Assembly: GCA_937995835.1 (NCBI GenBank)
Contig: CALKIV010000059.1
Span: forward strand, 1 to 12,070
DNA from: an uncultured Dysgonomonas sp.
GTDB lineage: Bacteria > Bacteroidota > Bacteroidia > Bacteroidales > Dysgonomonadaceae
Direction of reading: 5' to 3'
Length of the DNA stretch: 12,070 nucleotides
A model generated the notes under the pieces. The model was given only the letters and a program-made list of their open reading frames with translations. It searched no databases and was not told where the DNA came from. Made by a program: the position numbers and the translations under genes. Numbering within the stretch: position 1 is the first letter of the stretch; each line of letters starts with the position of its first letter. This document shows, piece after piece, positions 1 to 6,056 of the stretch.

Positions 1-194
1 AGCTTTTTTATTCCTTTTGCAATAGATGTGGGGTTGTATAATACACCGAAAGGATTGAGATTTGTTCTGAATTTATTATCAATCAATTTTTGCCCCATGT
101 TGGTAGCAAAGCACGAACCAAGCATTAAAATCTTTGTTCGATGATTGATCTTAATTTTCGATTGAGGAATATCTACTATTGTTCTGAAATTCAT
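1..194 (-). CDS. GSCFA domain-containing protein, N-terminal fragment (runs off window edge)
   Basis: Reading leftward from an ATG at 192-194, 64 codons stay open to the window edge, so the gene's 3' part lies outside. The peptide starts MNFRTIVDIP. It carries the defining LGSCFA motif at residues 25-30, followed by NMGQKL (32-37), KF (41-42) and NPFGVLYNP (47-55), the order seen at the N-terminus of the GSCFA family. That family is grouped with SGNH/GDSL-type hydrolases, with the motif serine in the position of the GDS serine. Substrate and biological role are not established, and the catalytic C-terminal part is not visible here. No signal peptide is seen, so the protein is probably cytoplasmic. 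A purine-rich AAAAAGGTG lies just upstream and may aid initiation. The terminator at 311-348 separates it from the DUF5723 unit, so it should have its own promoter, for which I see only weak candidates. Confidence 0.85.
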   Translation of the reverse strand, partial: MNFRTIVDIPQSKIKINHRTKILMLGSCFATNMGQKLIDNKFRTNLNPFGVLYNPTSIAKGIKK

Positions 195-310
195 TTCACC
201 TTTTTCTATTAATAGTTTAAAGGTAATAAATAATGAAGGTGGAGGATTGTGTTTGGGAGCAAATTTGTAATTAAACTTATATTATATCTTTAATCATTTT
301 CTTTATAAAA

Positions 311-348
311 TTTCTCCTCTCAAAAGACCAGCCTTTAGAGAGGAGAAA
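311..348 (-). terminator. intrinsic terminator of the lipoprotein-DUF5723 unit
   Basis: Positions 311-321 pair perfectly with 338-348 (11 bp). After one A-A mismatch, 323-326 pair with 333-336 around a 6-nt loop. Read leftward, the stem runs straight into TTTTATAAAG. It lies about 75 bp past the stop of the DUF5723 gene and before the GSCFA gene. Confidence 0.75.
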
Positions 349-359
349 TAAATTATACT

Positions 360-399
360 TGACTAATGTAAACCATCACACTAAGCTAGTGTTTAGTCA
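360..399 (-). other. possible folded 3' UTR element
   Basis: Two stems sit side by side between the DUF5723 stop and the terminator. TGACTAA at 360-366 pairs with TTAGTCA at 393-399. ACACTA at 378-383 pairs with TAGTGT at 387-392 around AGC. An 11-nt bulge (367-377) lies between them. There is no T-run, so it is more likely mRNA 3'-end structure than a terminator. Chance formation cannot be excluded in AT-rich DNA. Confidence 0.25.
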
Positions 400-421
400 C
401 ATCATTGTCCATCAATTTTAT

Positions 422-1897
422 TTATTCAATATCCAAGTCTTGTTTTGCTCTGGCTTTGGCTGTCTTTCCAATAGGAACTGAGAATCCCACTTGAAGGTTA
501 AGCCCTTTGCTAGAGGTTGGCACAAATTGAGTGGATACATGAGGTAAAACATAGTCACTTGCCACAAAGAAGGTCATTCCTTTCTTAGGAGCTAAATGCA
601 TTGCAAATCCGAAAGTGTCGAAAGCACTATGTATAGCCGAACAGCTCAGAGAGGTTCCCAACCACGAAAATGGTTGATAGTTTCCAGATACAGTAAACTC
701 ATGAGATGTATAATAGTTGCCAAAACGTGCTGAATATAGGGCTCCAACAGATAATTTATTTTTCAATAGTTCATATTCTGCTCCTAAATTCATATTCATG
801 CGCAATGATGTACTGCGAGCTTTACTTCCTGATGGATTGCTTTTCAGGTTAACTGCTTGTTTTAGGTCATTAAATGCATCTTCCAGCACATTGGAAAGAG
901 AATTATCTCCATTATTGCCATGCGTATATTGATTAGGAGTAACCTCAACTGCTGTTTCTGGAGACATCAGCTCTACTGCATTCTTCTTGGTCCAGTAGAT
1001 AAAGCCAATATCGTTTAATGCTGCCGAGACTTTTAGTCCACTTAAAACAGGTAATACCTGACTAAGATCGTATACCGCACCAACATCTATGCCTGCACCG
1101 TAACCAGGAATCCCTTTCCATCCAAAATCGAACCCATCAAGCATTCCTTCTTTGAGCATTCCACTCTCATCTATTTCATCCTCTTTGTATGTAGGTTTCA
1201 CTCCCGGAGCAGCTCCTCGCAAAGTTACTTTCGATAAGGATCTCCACTTTTCCGGACCTGCCTCTATTTCTAGGCTTTCAGCATTAAGGTCTATATAGCC
1301 TGCTCCTAACAAGAGCTTTACTCTGGCTCCAACAGCCAACGAATTGTTCAAAAAGTTTCTCGACTGTGATGCTCCTATTTCAACAAAAGACGAAGCTGTT
1401 GCACTCAGATTACTCAAGTTATAGGTTGTAGGATTGTCTTGATCAAATCCAACTTTCAACAATTCGAATGTCGATTTGGGTAAGTTTATATCAGCTTGTG
1501 TTCTGACTCCTATATCGAAATTTGTATAATGTTTACCAATAAATAACCCTAAAGCAAATATTTTGTAATTTACATCTGCACGGATATAATTATCTTTTTT
1601 CATGTCACCAAGAAACTCATTGGCTGATACCGAAGGGTGAAGAAAGGTGACCCTTTCGCCATTCTTTTTAAAGGTCAAGTGATCTAGATTTATTGTATTG
1701 GTCTGAATATTAGCTCCAATGTTTGGTAAAACAGGTATAATCAATTGTCCTTGATCCGGCGTCAAGGCTGGATTCAAATATGTACGCATATAAGACGTAC
1801 GCATAAAATATTCTGTTTTGGTTTGCCCAATTACTCCAATTGCTAATAGAACGAATAAAAAAGAAACAATAGCTCTTTTATTTAAAAAAATATTCAT
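422..1897 (-). CDS. DUF5723-type outer-membrane beta-barrel protein
   Basis: The 491-residue protein begins MNIFLNKRAIVSFLFVLLAI, a classic signal peptide that ends near IGQTKTEYF, so it is exported. The mature part has alternating hydrophobic/polar strands rich in Gly, Asn and aromatic residues, with repeated blocks such as LGAGYIDLNAESLEIE, IGASQSRNF and LGAEYELLKNKLSVGALYS. It ends in strands typical of Bacteroidota outer-membrane barrels. Overall it resembles the DUF5723 family, which has no assigned function. The ATG at 1897 is chosen over one 33 bp upstream (1930) because it puts the signal peptide at the very N-terminus and leaves a 19-bp gap after the lipoprotein gene, whereas the upstream ATG would overlap that gene. 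It is cotranscribed with the upstream lipoprotein from the promoter at 2595-2626. A barrel plus a lipoprotein suggests a cell-surface complex, which is inference. The family call is from sequence appearance. Confidence 0.78.
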   Translation of the reverse strand: MNIFLNKRAIVSFLFVLLAIGVIGQTKTEYFMRTSYMRTYLNPALTPDQGQLIIPVLPNIGANIQTNTINLDHLTFKKNGERVTFLHPSVSANEFLGDMKKDNYIRADVNYKIFALGLFIGKHYTNFDIGVRTQADINLPKSTFELLKVGFDQDNPTTYNLSNLSATASSFVEIGASQSRNFLNNSLAVGARVKLLLGAGYIDLNAESLEIEAGPEKWRSLSKVTLRGAAPGVKPTYKEDEIDESGMLKEGMLDGFDFGWKGIPGYGAGIDVGAVYDLSQVLPVLSGLKVSAALNDIGFIYWTKKNAVELMSPETAVEVTPNQYTHGNNGDNSLSNVLEDAFNDLKQAVNLKSNPSGSKARSTSLRMNMNLGAEYELLKNKLSVGALYSARFGNYYTSHEFTVSGNYQPFSWLGTSLSCSAIHSAFDTFGFAMHLAPKKGMTFFVASDYVLPHVSTQFVPTSSKGLNLQVGFSVPIGKTAKARAKQDLDIE

Positions 1898-1916
1898 AGT
1901 TTGTTTAGATTGTATT

Positions 1917-2528
1917 TTATAGATCAACAACGTAACCAGCTGTTTTGATTATAAGATTCGATAATTGTAAATAGTTTCCTTCTTCGAGGTTTATTTGGGA
2001 AGGTACTTTAAACTTGATGGCTATCATCAAATGTTGTGCATCTGTGTTGTAAAGCTCTTTAGGAAGGGCAATCGTTATCTTTTTCACTCCTGATGTTATA
2101 CCTTCAATTCCTGTTATATCTACGGGGACAATTTCTTCTTGTCCATCAAGAACACTAAATGCAAGACTTATTTTCCATAGATCAGGATTTTGACTCTCAT
2201 CAAAGAGAAGGTTAAAATCTCCTTCGATAGAAACATCTCGTTTCATTCCTTCATAGAAAAAATCTTTCATCACATCAGAACCTAAAATGTCGTGCAATAC
2301 ATATTTATATTGAATGATAAATTTATCTGTGATTTCAGGATCAAGTATTCCCTCGTCATACGCGAGTTCTCCAAAACTGATCTTTTCGAAGGAACCTAGT
2401 GGAACAGGGGGAATATTTAATATCCCTTCTGTGTTCATATTATCCCAGTGATATTCACTCTCGATACAAGAAGTAAAAACTCCTGCATGGATAATAGCAA
2501 CAATGAGTAAAGTTTTCAGTGCTTTCAT
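1917..2528 (-). CDS. hypothetical lipoprotein preceding the DUF5723 gene
   Basis: A 203-residue protein. The N-terminus MKALKTLLIVAIIHAGVFTSC is a type II signal peptide with lipobox FTSC, giving lipidated Cys21. The residues after the cysteine (IESEYHWDN) are acidic. In Bacteroidota, acidic residues just after the lipid cysteine can act as a surface-export signal, so surface exposure is plausible but inferred. The rest is a soluble, beta-rich domain with a conserved-looking opening (LNIPPVPLGSFEKISFGEL, residues about 37-55) and a C-terminal block (ITIALPKELYNT, HLMIAIKFKVP) suggesting a beta-sandwich. I do not recognise a named domain. It is the first gene of a two-gene unit, 19 bp ahead of the DUF5723 gene, and has a good promoter about 65 bp upstream. 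It may be the partner or accessory lipoprotein of that barrel. Confidence 0.8.
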   Translation of the reverse strand: MKALKTLLIVAIIHAGVFTSCIESEYHWDNMNTEGILNIPPVPLGSFEKISFGELAYDEGILDPEITDKFIIQYKYVLHDILGSDVMKDFFYEGMKRDVSIEGDFNLLFDESQNPDLWKISLAFSVLDGQEEIVPVDITGIEGITSGVKKITIALPKELYNTDAQHLMIAIKFKVPSQINLEEGNYLQLSNLIIKTAGYVVDL

Positions 2529-2594
2529 AAAGATAAAAAGTTGTAGTAGTTAAAATGATTATGTAATGTGAGATTCTAATTATGTAATTTTTCA

Positions 2595-2626
2595 CAAACT
2601 TAACATTTCAGTCTGCAATTACCAAC
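2595..2626 (-). promoter_or_regulatory. Bacteroidota-type promoter of the lipoprotein-DUF5723 unit
   Basis: Read leftward, GTTG (2623-2626) is followed after 20 bp by TAAGTTTG (2595-2602). The latter fits the Bacteroidota -7 consensus TAnnTTTG exactly, and the spacing fits the usual 19-21 bp. Transcription would start near 2588, giving a leader of about 60 nt before the lipoprotein start codon. Confidence 0.65.
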
Positions 2627-2735
2627 TATTGATCAAAATATGGTAAGAAATCGACTCCTCGGGCATTAGAGATCTCGGAGAGAATTGGGTGATAATATTA
2701 GAATCAGAAAGGAGTTTTTTAACACGAAACGTCTT

Positions 2736-2767
2736 AAAAAAAGAAATGGTTGTCATCCCGACAACCA
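2736..2767 (-). terminator. intrinsic terminator of the candidate small RNA
   Basis: An 8-bp perfect stem (2747-2754 with 2760-2767, TGGTTGTC/GACAACCA) closes a 5-nt loop. Read leftward, it is followed by ATTTCTTTTTTT (A-rich on the + strand, 2736-2746). It cannot belong to a protein gene, because none is encoded leftward between here and folD. Confidence 0.65.
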
Positions 2768-2806
2768 ATCTTCATTGTTAACCTTAAATCTAATACTATG
2801 AAAAAC
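2736..2806 (-). ncRNA. candidate small RNA of about 70 nt
   Basis: The call rests on layout, not on a recognised family. A full-consensus leftward promoter (2813-2844) predicts a start near 2806, and an intrinsic terminator ends the transcript near 2736. No start codon with a meaningful reading frame lies between them. The predicted RNA has a roughly 38-nt AU-rich 5' region and then the GC-containing terminator hairpin, an arrangement common in small regulatory RNAs. It is read towards the lipoprotein operon, which has its own promoter further left, so it looks independent rather than a leader. It could still act as an attenuated leader if the terminator is leaky. The + strand across its 5' end carries a 7-codon frame (ATG at 2798), so an antisense role to a short leader peptide is another possibility. 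Confidence 0.4.
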
Positions 2807-2812
2807 ACATTA

Positions 2813-2844
2813 CAAATATAGAGCTGTCGAGACTCTTTTGCAAG
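2813..2844 (-). promoter_or_regulatory. Bacteroidota-type promoter driving the candidate small RNA
   Basis: Leftward CTTG (2841-2844), a 20-bp spacer, then TATATTTG (2813-2820), which matches TAnnTTTG at every fixed base. Start predicted near 2806. It is one of the two best promoter matches in the window, although no protein gene lies immediately behind it. Confidence 0.6.
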
Positions 2845-2961
2845 TTTTGGAATCTAAAACTGGGTGGCTTTACAATTGTTTAACGGTAATGTGGATTTGC
2901 CAAACGATTATGTTAAGAACTGTTTAAGAACATAAATAAAAAAGTTGCTTTTTTAGTCTTA

Positions 2962-3007
2962 TATTGTTAACATAAGCTGTGGTTGGCAAGGGTATTGTTA
3001 ATATAAG
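2962..3007 (+). repeat. two 15-bp direct repeats upstream of folD
   Basis: TATTGTTAACATAAG (2962-2976) recurs as TATTGTTAATATAAG (2993-3007). Fourteen of 15 bases match, and the repeats start 31 bp apart, about three helical turns. The core ATTGTTAAC also occurs at 2774-2782. The pair could be binding sites for a regulator placed about 90-135 bp ahead of folD, but no regulator is identifiable. Confidence 0.4.
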
Positions 3008-3063
3008 GACAGAAGAATGTGAAATCAATATATCAGTAGAGGTGCTGTTCAACTACTTTTTCT

Positions 3064-3071
3064 TATCTTTA
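3064..3071 (+). promoter_or_regulatory. possible -7 element of the folD promoter
   Basis: TATCTTTA matches five of the six fixed bases of the Bacteroidota TAnnTTTG box, and would give a leader of about 20 nt. No TTG is found at the expected distance upstream, so support is weak. Confidence 0.25.
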
Positions 3072-3096
3072 TCACACCAGAATAAACATAAATAAT

Positions 3097-3978
3097 ATGA
3101 CAATAATAGATGGAAAAGAAGTCTCGGCAAAAATCAAAAAAGATATTGCTGAGGAAGTAACAAAAATAAGGCAGTCAGGAGGAAGAGCACCGCATCTGGT
3201 GGCTATCCTTGTGGGCCACGATGGGGGTAGTGAAACCTATGTTGCCAACAAAGTGCGCACCTGTGAAGAGGTGGGCTTTAAGTCTACACTCATTCGTTAC
3301 GAAAACGATGTGACAGAAGCTGAACTTTTGGCATGCGTCGATAAGCTCAACAAAGATGCAGATGTCGATGGTTTTATTGTACAGTTGCCTTTGCCCAAGC
3401 ATATTGATGAAGATAAGATCATCGAAGCCATAGACTATCGCAAAGATGTGGATGGTTTTCATCCTGTCAACACTGGTCGATTGTCCATTGGCCTGCCATG
3501 CTTTGTCTCAGCCACTCCCGCAGGAATCCTTGATTTGCTGAAATATTATAAGATAGAAACAGATGGCAAGCACTGTGTGGTGCTAGGTAGGAGTAATATT
3601 GTAGGTAAACCTGTGGCAACATTGATGATGCAAAAGGGCTATCCGGGTAATGCTACTGTAACTGTTTGCCATAGTCGCACACCGAATATAAAAGAGATTT
3701 GTCTATCGGCAGATATTATTATTGCAGCTTTGGGAGTTCCTGAATTCCTAAAAGGTGATATGGTGAAGGAGGGTGTTGTGGTAATCGATGTGGGTACAAC
3801 CAGAGTGCCATCTACAGAAACCAAGTCAGGCTTTAAGCTAAAGGGAGACGTGTTGTTTGATGAGGTCGCTAAAAAAGCGTCTTATATCACACCAGTACCG
3901 GGAGGTGTTGGACCTATGACCATCGTATCTTTGATGAAGAATACTTTATTGGCTGGTAAGAAAGAAGTTTATAAGTAG
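3097..3978 (+). CDS. folD: bifunctional methylenetetrahydrofolate dehydrogenase / methenyltetrahydrofolate cyclohydrolase
   Basis: The protein is a soluble cytoplasmic enzyme that interconverts 5,10-methylene-THF, 5,10-methenyl-THF and 10-formyl-THF using NADP, supplying formyl groups for purines and initiator tRNA. All 293 residues fit the usual FolD length. Visible hallmarks are the catalytic motif YVANKVRTC (Tyr48, Lys52, Cys56), DGFIVQLPLP (91-100), DVDGFHPVN (117-125), the Rossmann-type nucleotide loop VVLGRSNIVGKP (161-172), CHSRT (191-195), DVGTTR (231-236) and the C-terminal signature PVPGGVGPMT (266-275). No key residue is missing. The start codon follows AT-rich DNA without a Shine-Dalgarno, as usual in this phylum. 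It is transcribed alone, convergent with the CYTH gene, and 31 bp separate their stop codons. Confidence 0.98.
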   Translation: MTIIDGKEVSAKIKKDIAEEVTKIRQSGGRAPHLVAILVGHDGGSETYVANKVRTCEEVGFKSTLIRYENDVTEAELLACVDKLNKDADVDGFIVQLPLPKHIDEDKIIEAIDYRKDVDGFHPVNTGRLSIGLPCFVSATPAGILDLLKYYKIETDGKHCVVLGRSNIVGKPVATLMMQKGYPGNATVTVCHSRTPNIKEICLSADIIIAALGVPEFLKGDMVKEGVVVIDVGTTRVPSTETKSGFKLKGDVLFDEVAKKASYITPVPGGVGPMTIVSLMKNTLLAGKKEVYK

Positions 3979-3984
3979 GAAATA

Positions 3985-4046
3985 AGAAAAAAATATGGCG
4001 CTGAGCAGTTTATTCCCAATCTTTGTAGGGATGTCTGCTCAGTGCT
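3985..4046 (-). terminator. terminator of the DUF4831-CYTH unit, stem overlapping the CYTH stop region
   Basis: Positions 3997-4008 pair with 4035-4046 over 12 bp, including two G-T pairs. The core CTGAGCAG/CTGCTCAG is perfect. The 26-nt loop contains the CYTH stop codon and a smaller TCCC/GGGA stem (4014-4017 with 4028-4031). Read leftward, the stem is followed by ATATTTTTTTCTTATTT. The right arm lies inside the CYTH coding sequence. It may also slow rightward transcription leaving folD, but no T-run follows on that side. Confidence 0.55.
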
Positions 4047-4480
4047 GCGTTATAATACTTTTCTTCGCCGGTGACTTCCTCGCCTAGCCAGTCTGGCTTG
4101 GTGAAAATTTCATCTTCGCTTCTGAGCTCTATTTCGGCAACGGTAAGCCCATCGTTATCGCCATAAAACTCATCTACTTCATAAGTATGCTTGTCTACTG
4201 AGATGAGGTATCTCTTTTTTTCAATTACACCTGATTCGCAGAGTTTAATCAGTTTCAGTGCATCTTCTTTTGCTATTTTTTTTTCCCATTCGAAACGGCT
4301 AAGCCCCGACTCATTCGATATGCCTTTGATAGTCAGGAATGCCTCTTCGCCTCTGATTCTTACTCTGACTGTGCGTTCGGGTACAGAAGAAAGGTAACCC
4401 TGTATAATATCATAAGAGGAGTCAGCTAAATGTTTAAACTGACCCCTCACTAAAAATTTACGTTCTATTTCTTGATCCAT
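4010..4480 (-). CDS. CYTH-domain triphosphate tunnel metalloenzyme
   Basis: A 156-residue single-domain protein. It opens with the CYTH signature ExExK (EIERK, Glu4-Glu6-Lys8) and continues with the basic residues that line the tunnel: RVRIR (39-43), TIK (50-52) and KKRY (88-91). Acidic metal ligands follow in FEWE (63-66), VDEFYG (102-107) and AEIELR (115-120). This size and simplicity match the short bacterial group typified by the Nitrosomonas tripolyphosphatase, so hydrolysis of inorganic triphosphate or another triphosphate compound is the best guess. Adenylate cyclase or thiamine-triphosphatase activity of relatives cannot be excluded. It has no signal peptide and is cytoplasmic. It lies 13 bp after the DUF4831-type gene and is probably cotranscribed with it. 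The terminator overlaps its last codons. Confidence 0.9.
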   Translation of the reverse strand: MDQEIERKFLVRGQFKHLADSSYDIIQGYLSSVPERTVRVRIRGEEAFLTIKGISNESGLSRFEWEKKIAKEDALKLIKLCESGVIEKKRYLISVDKHTYEVDEFYGDNDGLTVAEIELRSEDEIFTKPDWLGEEVTGEEKYYNAALSRHPYKDWE

Positions 4481-4493
4481 TGGTATGCTTTTC

Positions 4494-5573
4494 TTACTTA
4501 GCAGAACCAGTTTGTTTTATAGCGCCTAGCTCTGGATAAAAAATCACTTTCAGAGGATTATTTCTGTCTCCAAACTGCTTATTATCCAAGACGTCTCGTG
4601 TGCCAAATTGTACAACATCACATTCTTTATTTACATATAGCTTGTTGTTGAACTCTATTTCTAAAGCTGCTTTTCCGGGGATGTTGTATACAATGCCACT
4701 CGTTAGCTTCTTCTCGAAGTCTTTGCTCTCTTTTTCAGAAAGTATAGGAGCTGACATGCTCGATTTTTTGCTCAGGCTTAAGTATATTGGTTCTCCTGCT
4801 AAATTGTTATTATCCACTACACCAAGCTTTTTTGAAAATCGGCTGATGATAACATCCTTAACGTCCTTGTTACTAAGATCAATACGGATCACCTTTTTCA
4901 TGGGTTGAGCATCCTCAATACCCAAGAAAAGCCCACTTAGAGCTTTCTCTTGGTCGTCCAATTGTTTCATCACCAATTTATATGCTTCTCCATCAGGAGG
5001 CATGTTGTCAGCTTCGCCTGTGATGATGTCATTTCGGCTTTCTCTGATTTTGTAGATTTGTTTAGCTATAAGCTCAGCTTGTTTGGCTGATGATCCGGCT
5101 CTCATGATTTCTTCTGTGAAAAATTGACGAGCATCTATTGTCGGGTTCACAGCTAACTTCTCGCTGTCTGTTGAATTTTTAGGAAAGCTATAATCAGCAT
5201 TGATGGCACATAGCAATCCGTCTTCAGTTAGAGTGACGAAAGCCATAGCTGAGTTGGGACGAAACTCCACCAAAAATGATTGGAGCGGGTCAGGGGCGCC
5301 AGTAACTTGAGCGTCTATCTTGTTTAATTCATATTCAGTGATATCCTCCGTAATAGGATTGGAGACGTTGAGGTAGCGTTCGGAATACATATAGAACTCT
5401 CCAGCTTTTTTCACTTTCTTCGAGTATTCAACTGTAACCTCTAGTACCGATTTGGGTAAAGAATAAGCCACACCATAGTTGTTTCCTTTGATGGCATCCA
5501 TTCTTACAGTTTTTTGTGCATTTGAACTCATGCAAACAAAAAGACTCAGCAGTAGACCGACAAAATATCTCAT
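4494..5573 (-). CDS. secreted DUF4831-type protein of unknown function
   Basis: A 359-residue protein starting MRYFVGLLLSLFVCMSSNAQ, a signal peptide with the Ala-Gln end typical of Bacteroidota, so it is exported to the periplasm or outer membrane. No lipobox is seen next to the cleavage site. The sequence has a beta-rich N-terminal part (YGVAYSLPKSVLEVTVEYSK, GEFYMYSERYL) and a charged helical middle (RAGSSAKQAELIAKQIYKIR). It ends in another beta-rich domain (GIVYNIPGKAALEIEFNNK, LKVIFYPELGAIKQ). This arrangement resembles DUF4831, a family without known role; the assignment is by memory of the family. An ATG 27 bp upstream (5600) is possible, but it would sit at the predicted transcription start and would put a polar stretch before the signal peptide, so the ATG at 5573 is preferred. 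It is the first gene of a unit with the CYTH enzyme. Confidence 0.75.
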   Translation of the reverse strand: MRYFVGLLLSLFVCMSSNAQKTVRMDAIKGNNYGVAYSLPKSVLEVTVEYSKKVKKAGEFYMYSERYLNVSNPITEDITEYELNKIDAQVTGAPDPLQSFLVEFRPNSAMAFVTLTEDGLLCAINADYSFPKNSTDSEKLAVNPTIDARQFFTEEIMRAGSSAKQAELIAKQIYKIRESRNDIITGEADNMPPDGEAYKLVMKQLDDQEKALSGLFLGIEDAQPMKKVIRIDLSNKDVKDVIISRFSKKLGVVDNNNLAGEPIYLSLSKKSSMSAPILSEKESKDFEKKLTSGIVYNIPGKAALEIEFNNKLYVNKECDVVQFGTRDVLDNKQFGDRNNPLKVIFYPELGAIKQTGSAK

Positions 5574-5607
5574 AGTAGATAAATCATTTAATTGTTTCAA
5601 TTCAAAG

Positions 5608-5615
5608 CAAAGTTA
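5608..5615 (-). promoter_or_regulatory. -7 element of the DUF4831-CYTH promoter
   Basis: Leftward TAACTTTG is an exact match to TAnnTTTG. Transcription would start near 5601, leaving a 28-nt leader to the chosen start at 5573. No clear TTG lies 19-21 bp upstream. Confidence 0.5.
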
Positions 5616-6056
5616 CTTAATAAATTTGATTTTTATCTGTTGAAGCATTGATAGAATGATGAATGAAAATTTGAATAACCAGTAAAGAGAGCACAAAAAA
5701 ACTCTGTTTTATTTCCTAAATATAAAGATAACTTTCACTCATAGGGTAGCCTAGGAGAAGAAGTGTTGAGGCTTGGGGTGAGCTTTATGTGTCATTATAT
5801 CAGGTGGTTAGAAGTTGTTTCTCGTTTCGTAGATCAATAGAACAAATAAAAGAGGATTTAGTTCACTCTAAATTCAAAGGTTTTTACTATGAAATAATAG
5901 ATTTATTTTATACTTTTACATATTCAGAGAGAAGAGAATATATAAAAAATCATTATTTTTTGTTTGAATATTGGAATTGACACAACAATTGGTGTTACAC
6001 TAAATTTATTTGAGACACTTAGACTTTTATTCACACAAACTAAAAAACCTTGAGCA
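5616..6056. other. intergenic region between divergent DUF4831 and coiled-coil lipoprotein genes
   Basis: Very AT-rich. No gene is supported. One rightward 63-codon frame with a GTG start (5789-5980) exists, but it has no recognisable protein features, and its stop overlaps the promoter of the next gene. I see no clear hairpin terminators or RNA genes. The right end carries the promoter at 5976-6008. Confidence 0.6.
5976..6008 (+). promoter_or_regulatory. promoter of the coiled-coil lipoprotein gene
   Basis: ATTG (5976-5979), a 21-bp spacer, then TAAATTTA (6001-6008), which differs from TAnnTTTG only at the last base. Predicted start near 6015, with a leader of about 40 nt. Confidence 0.45.

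Larger units (their letters stand above)
2529..3096. other. 568-bp gap between divergent lipoprotein and folD genes
   Basis: No convincing protein-coding gene is present. The gap holds, from left to right, the 5' UTR and promoter of the lipoprotein operon (2529-2626), an intrinsic terminator reading leftward (2736-2767), a consensus leftward promoter (2813-2844) that with the terminator defines a candidate small RNA, an AT-rich stretch with GTTTAA/GTTAAG repeats (2875-2931), and two 15-bp direct repeats (2962-2976 and 2993-3007). The last 100 bases should hold the folD promoter, for which only a partial match is visible. Confidence 0.8.

Noticed and set aside
1898..1930. Upstream ATG extending the DUF5723 protein by 11 residues
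   Set aside because: It would overlap the lipoprotein gene by 14 bp and put polar residues before the signal peptide. The ATG at 1897 gives a normal signal peptide.
2529..3096. Missing protein gene in the gap before folD
   Set aside because: Both strands were read; stops are frequent and no frame of plausible length with protein-like composition was found.
5574..5600. Upstream ATG extending the DUF4831-type protein by 9 residues
   Set aside because: It coincides with the predicted transcription start and puts a polar stretch before the signal peptide.
5789..5980. Rightward 63-codon frame starting with GTG
   Set aside because: It has AT-driven composition, no recognisable motif, a non-ATG start and no convincing initiation signal. 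Its stop codon overlaps the promoter of the next gene.
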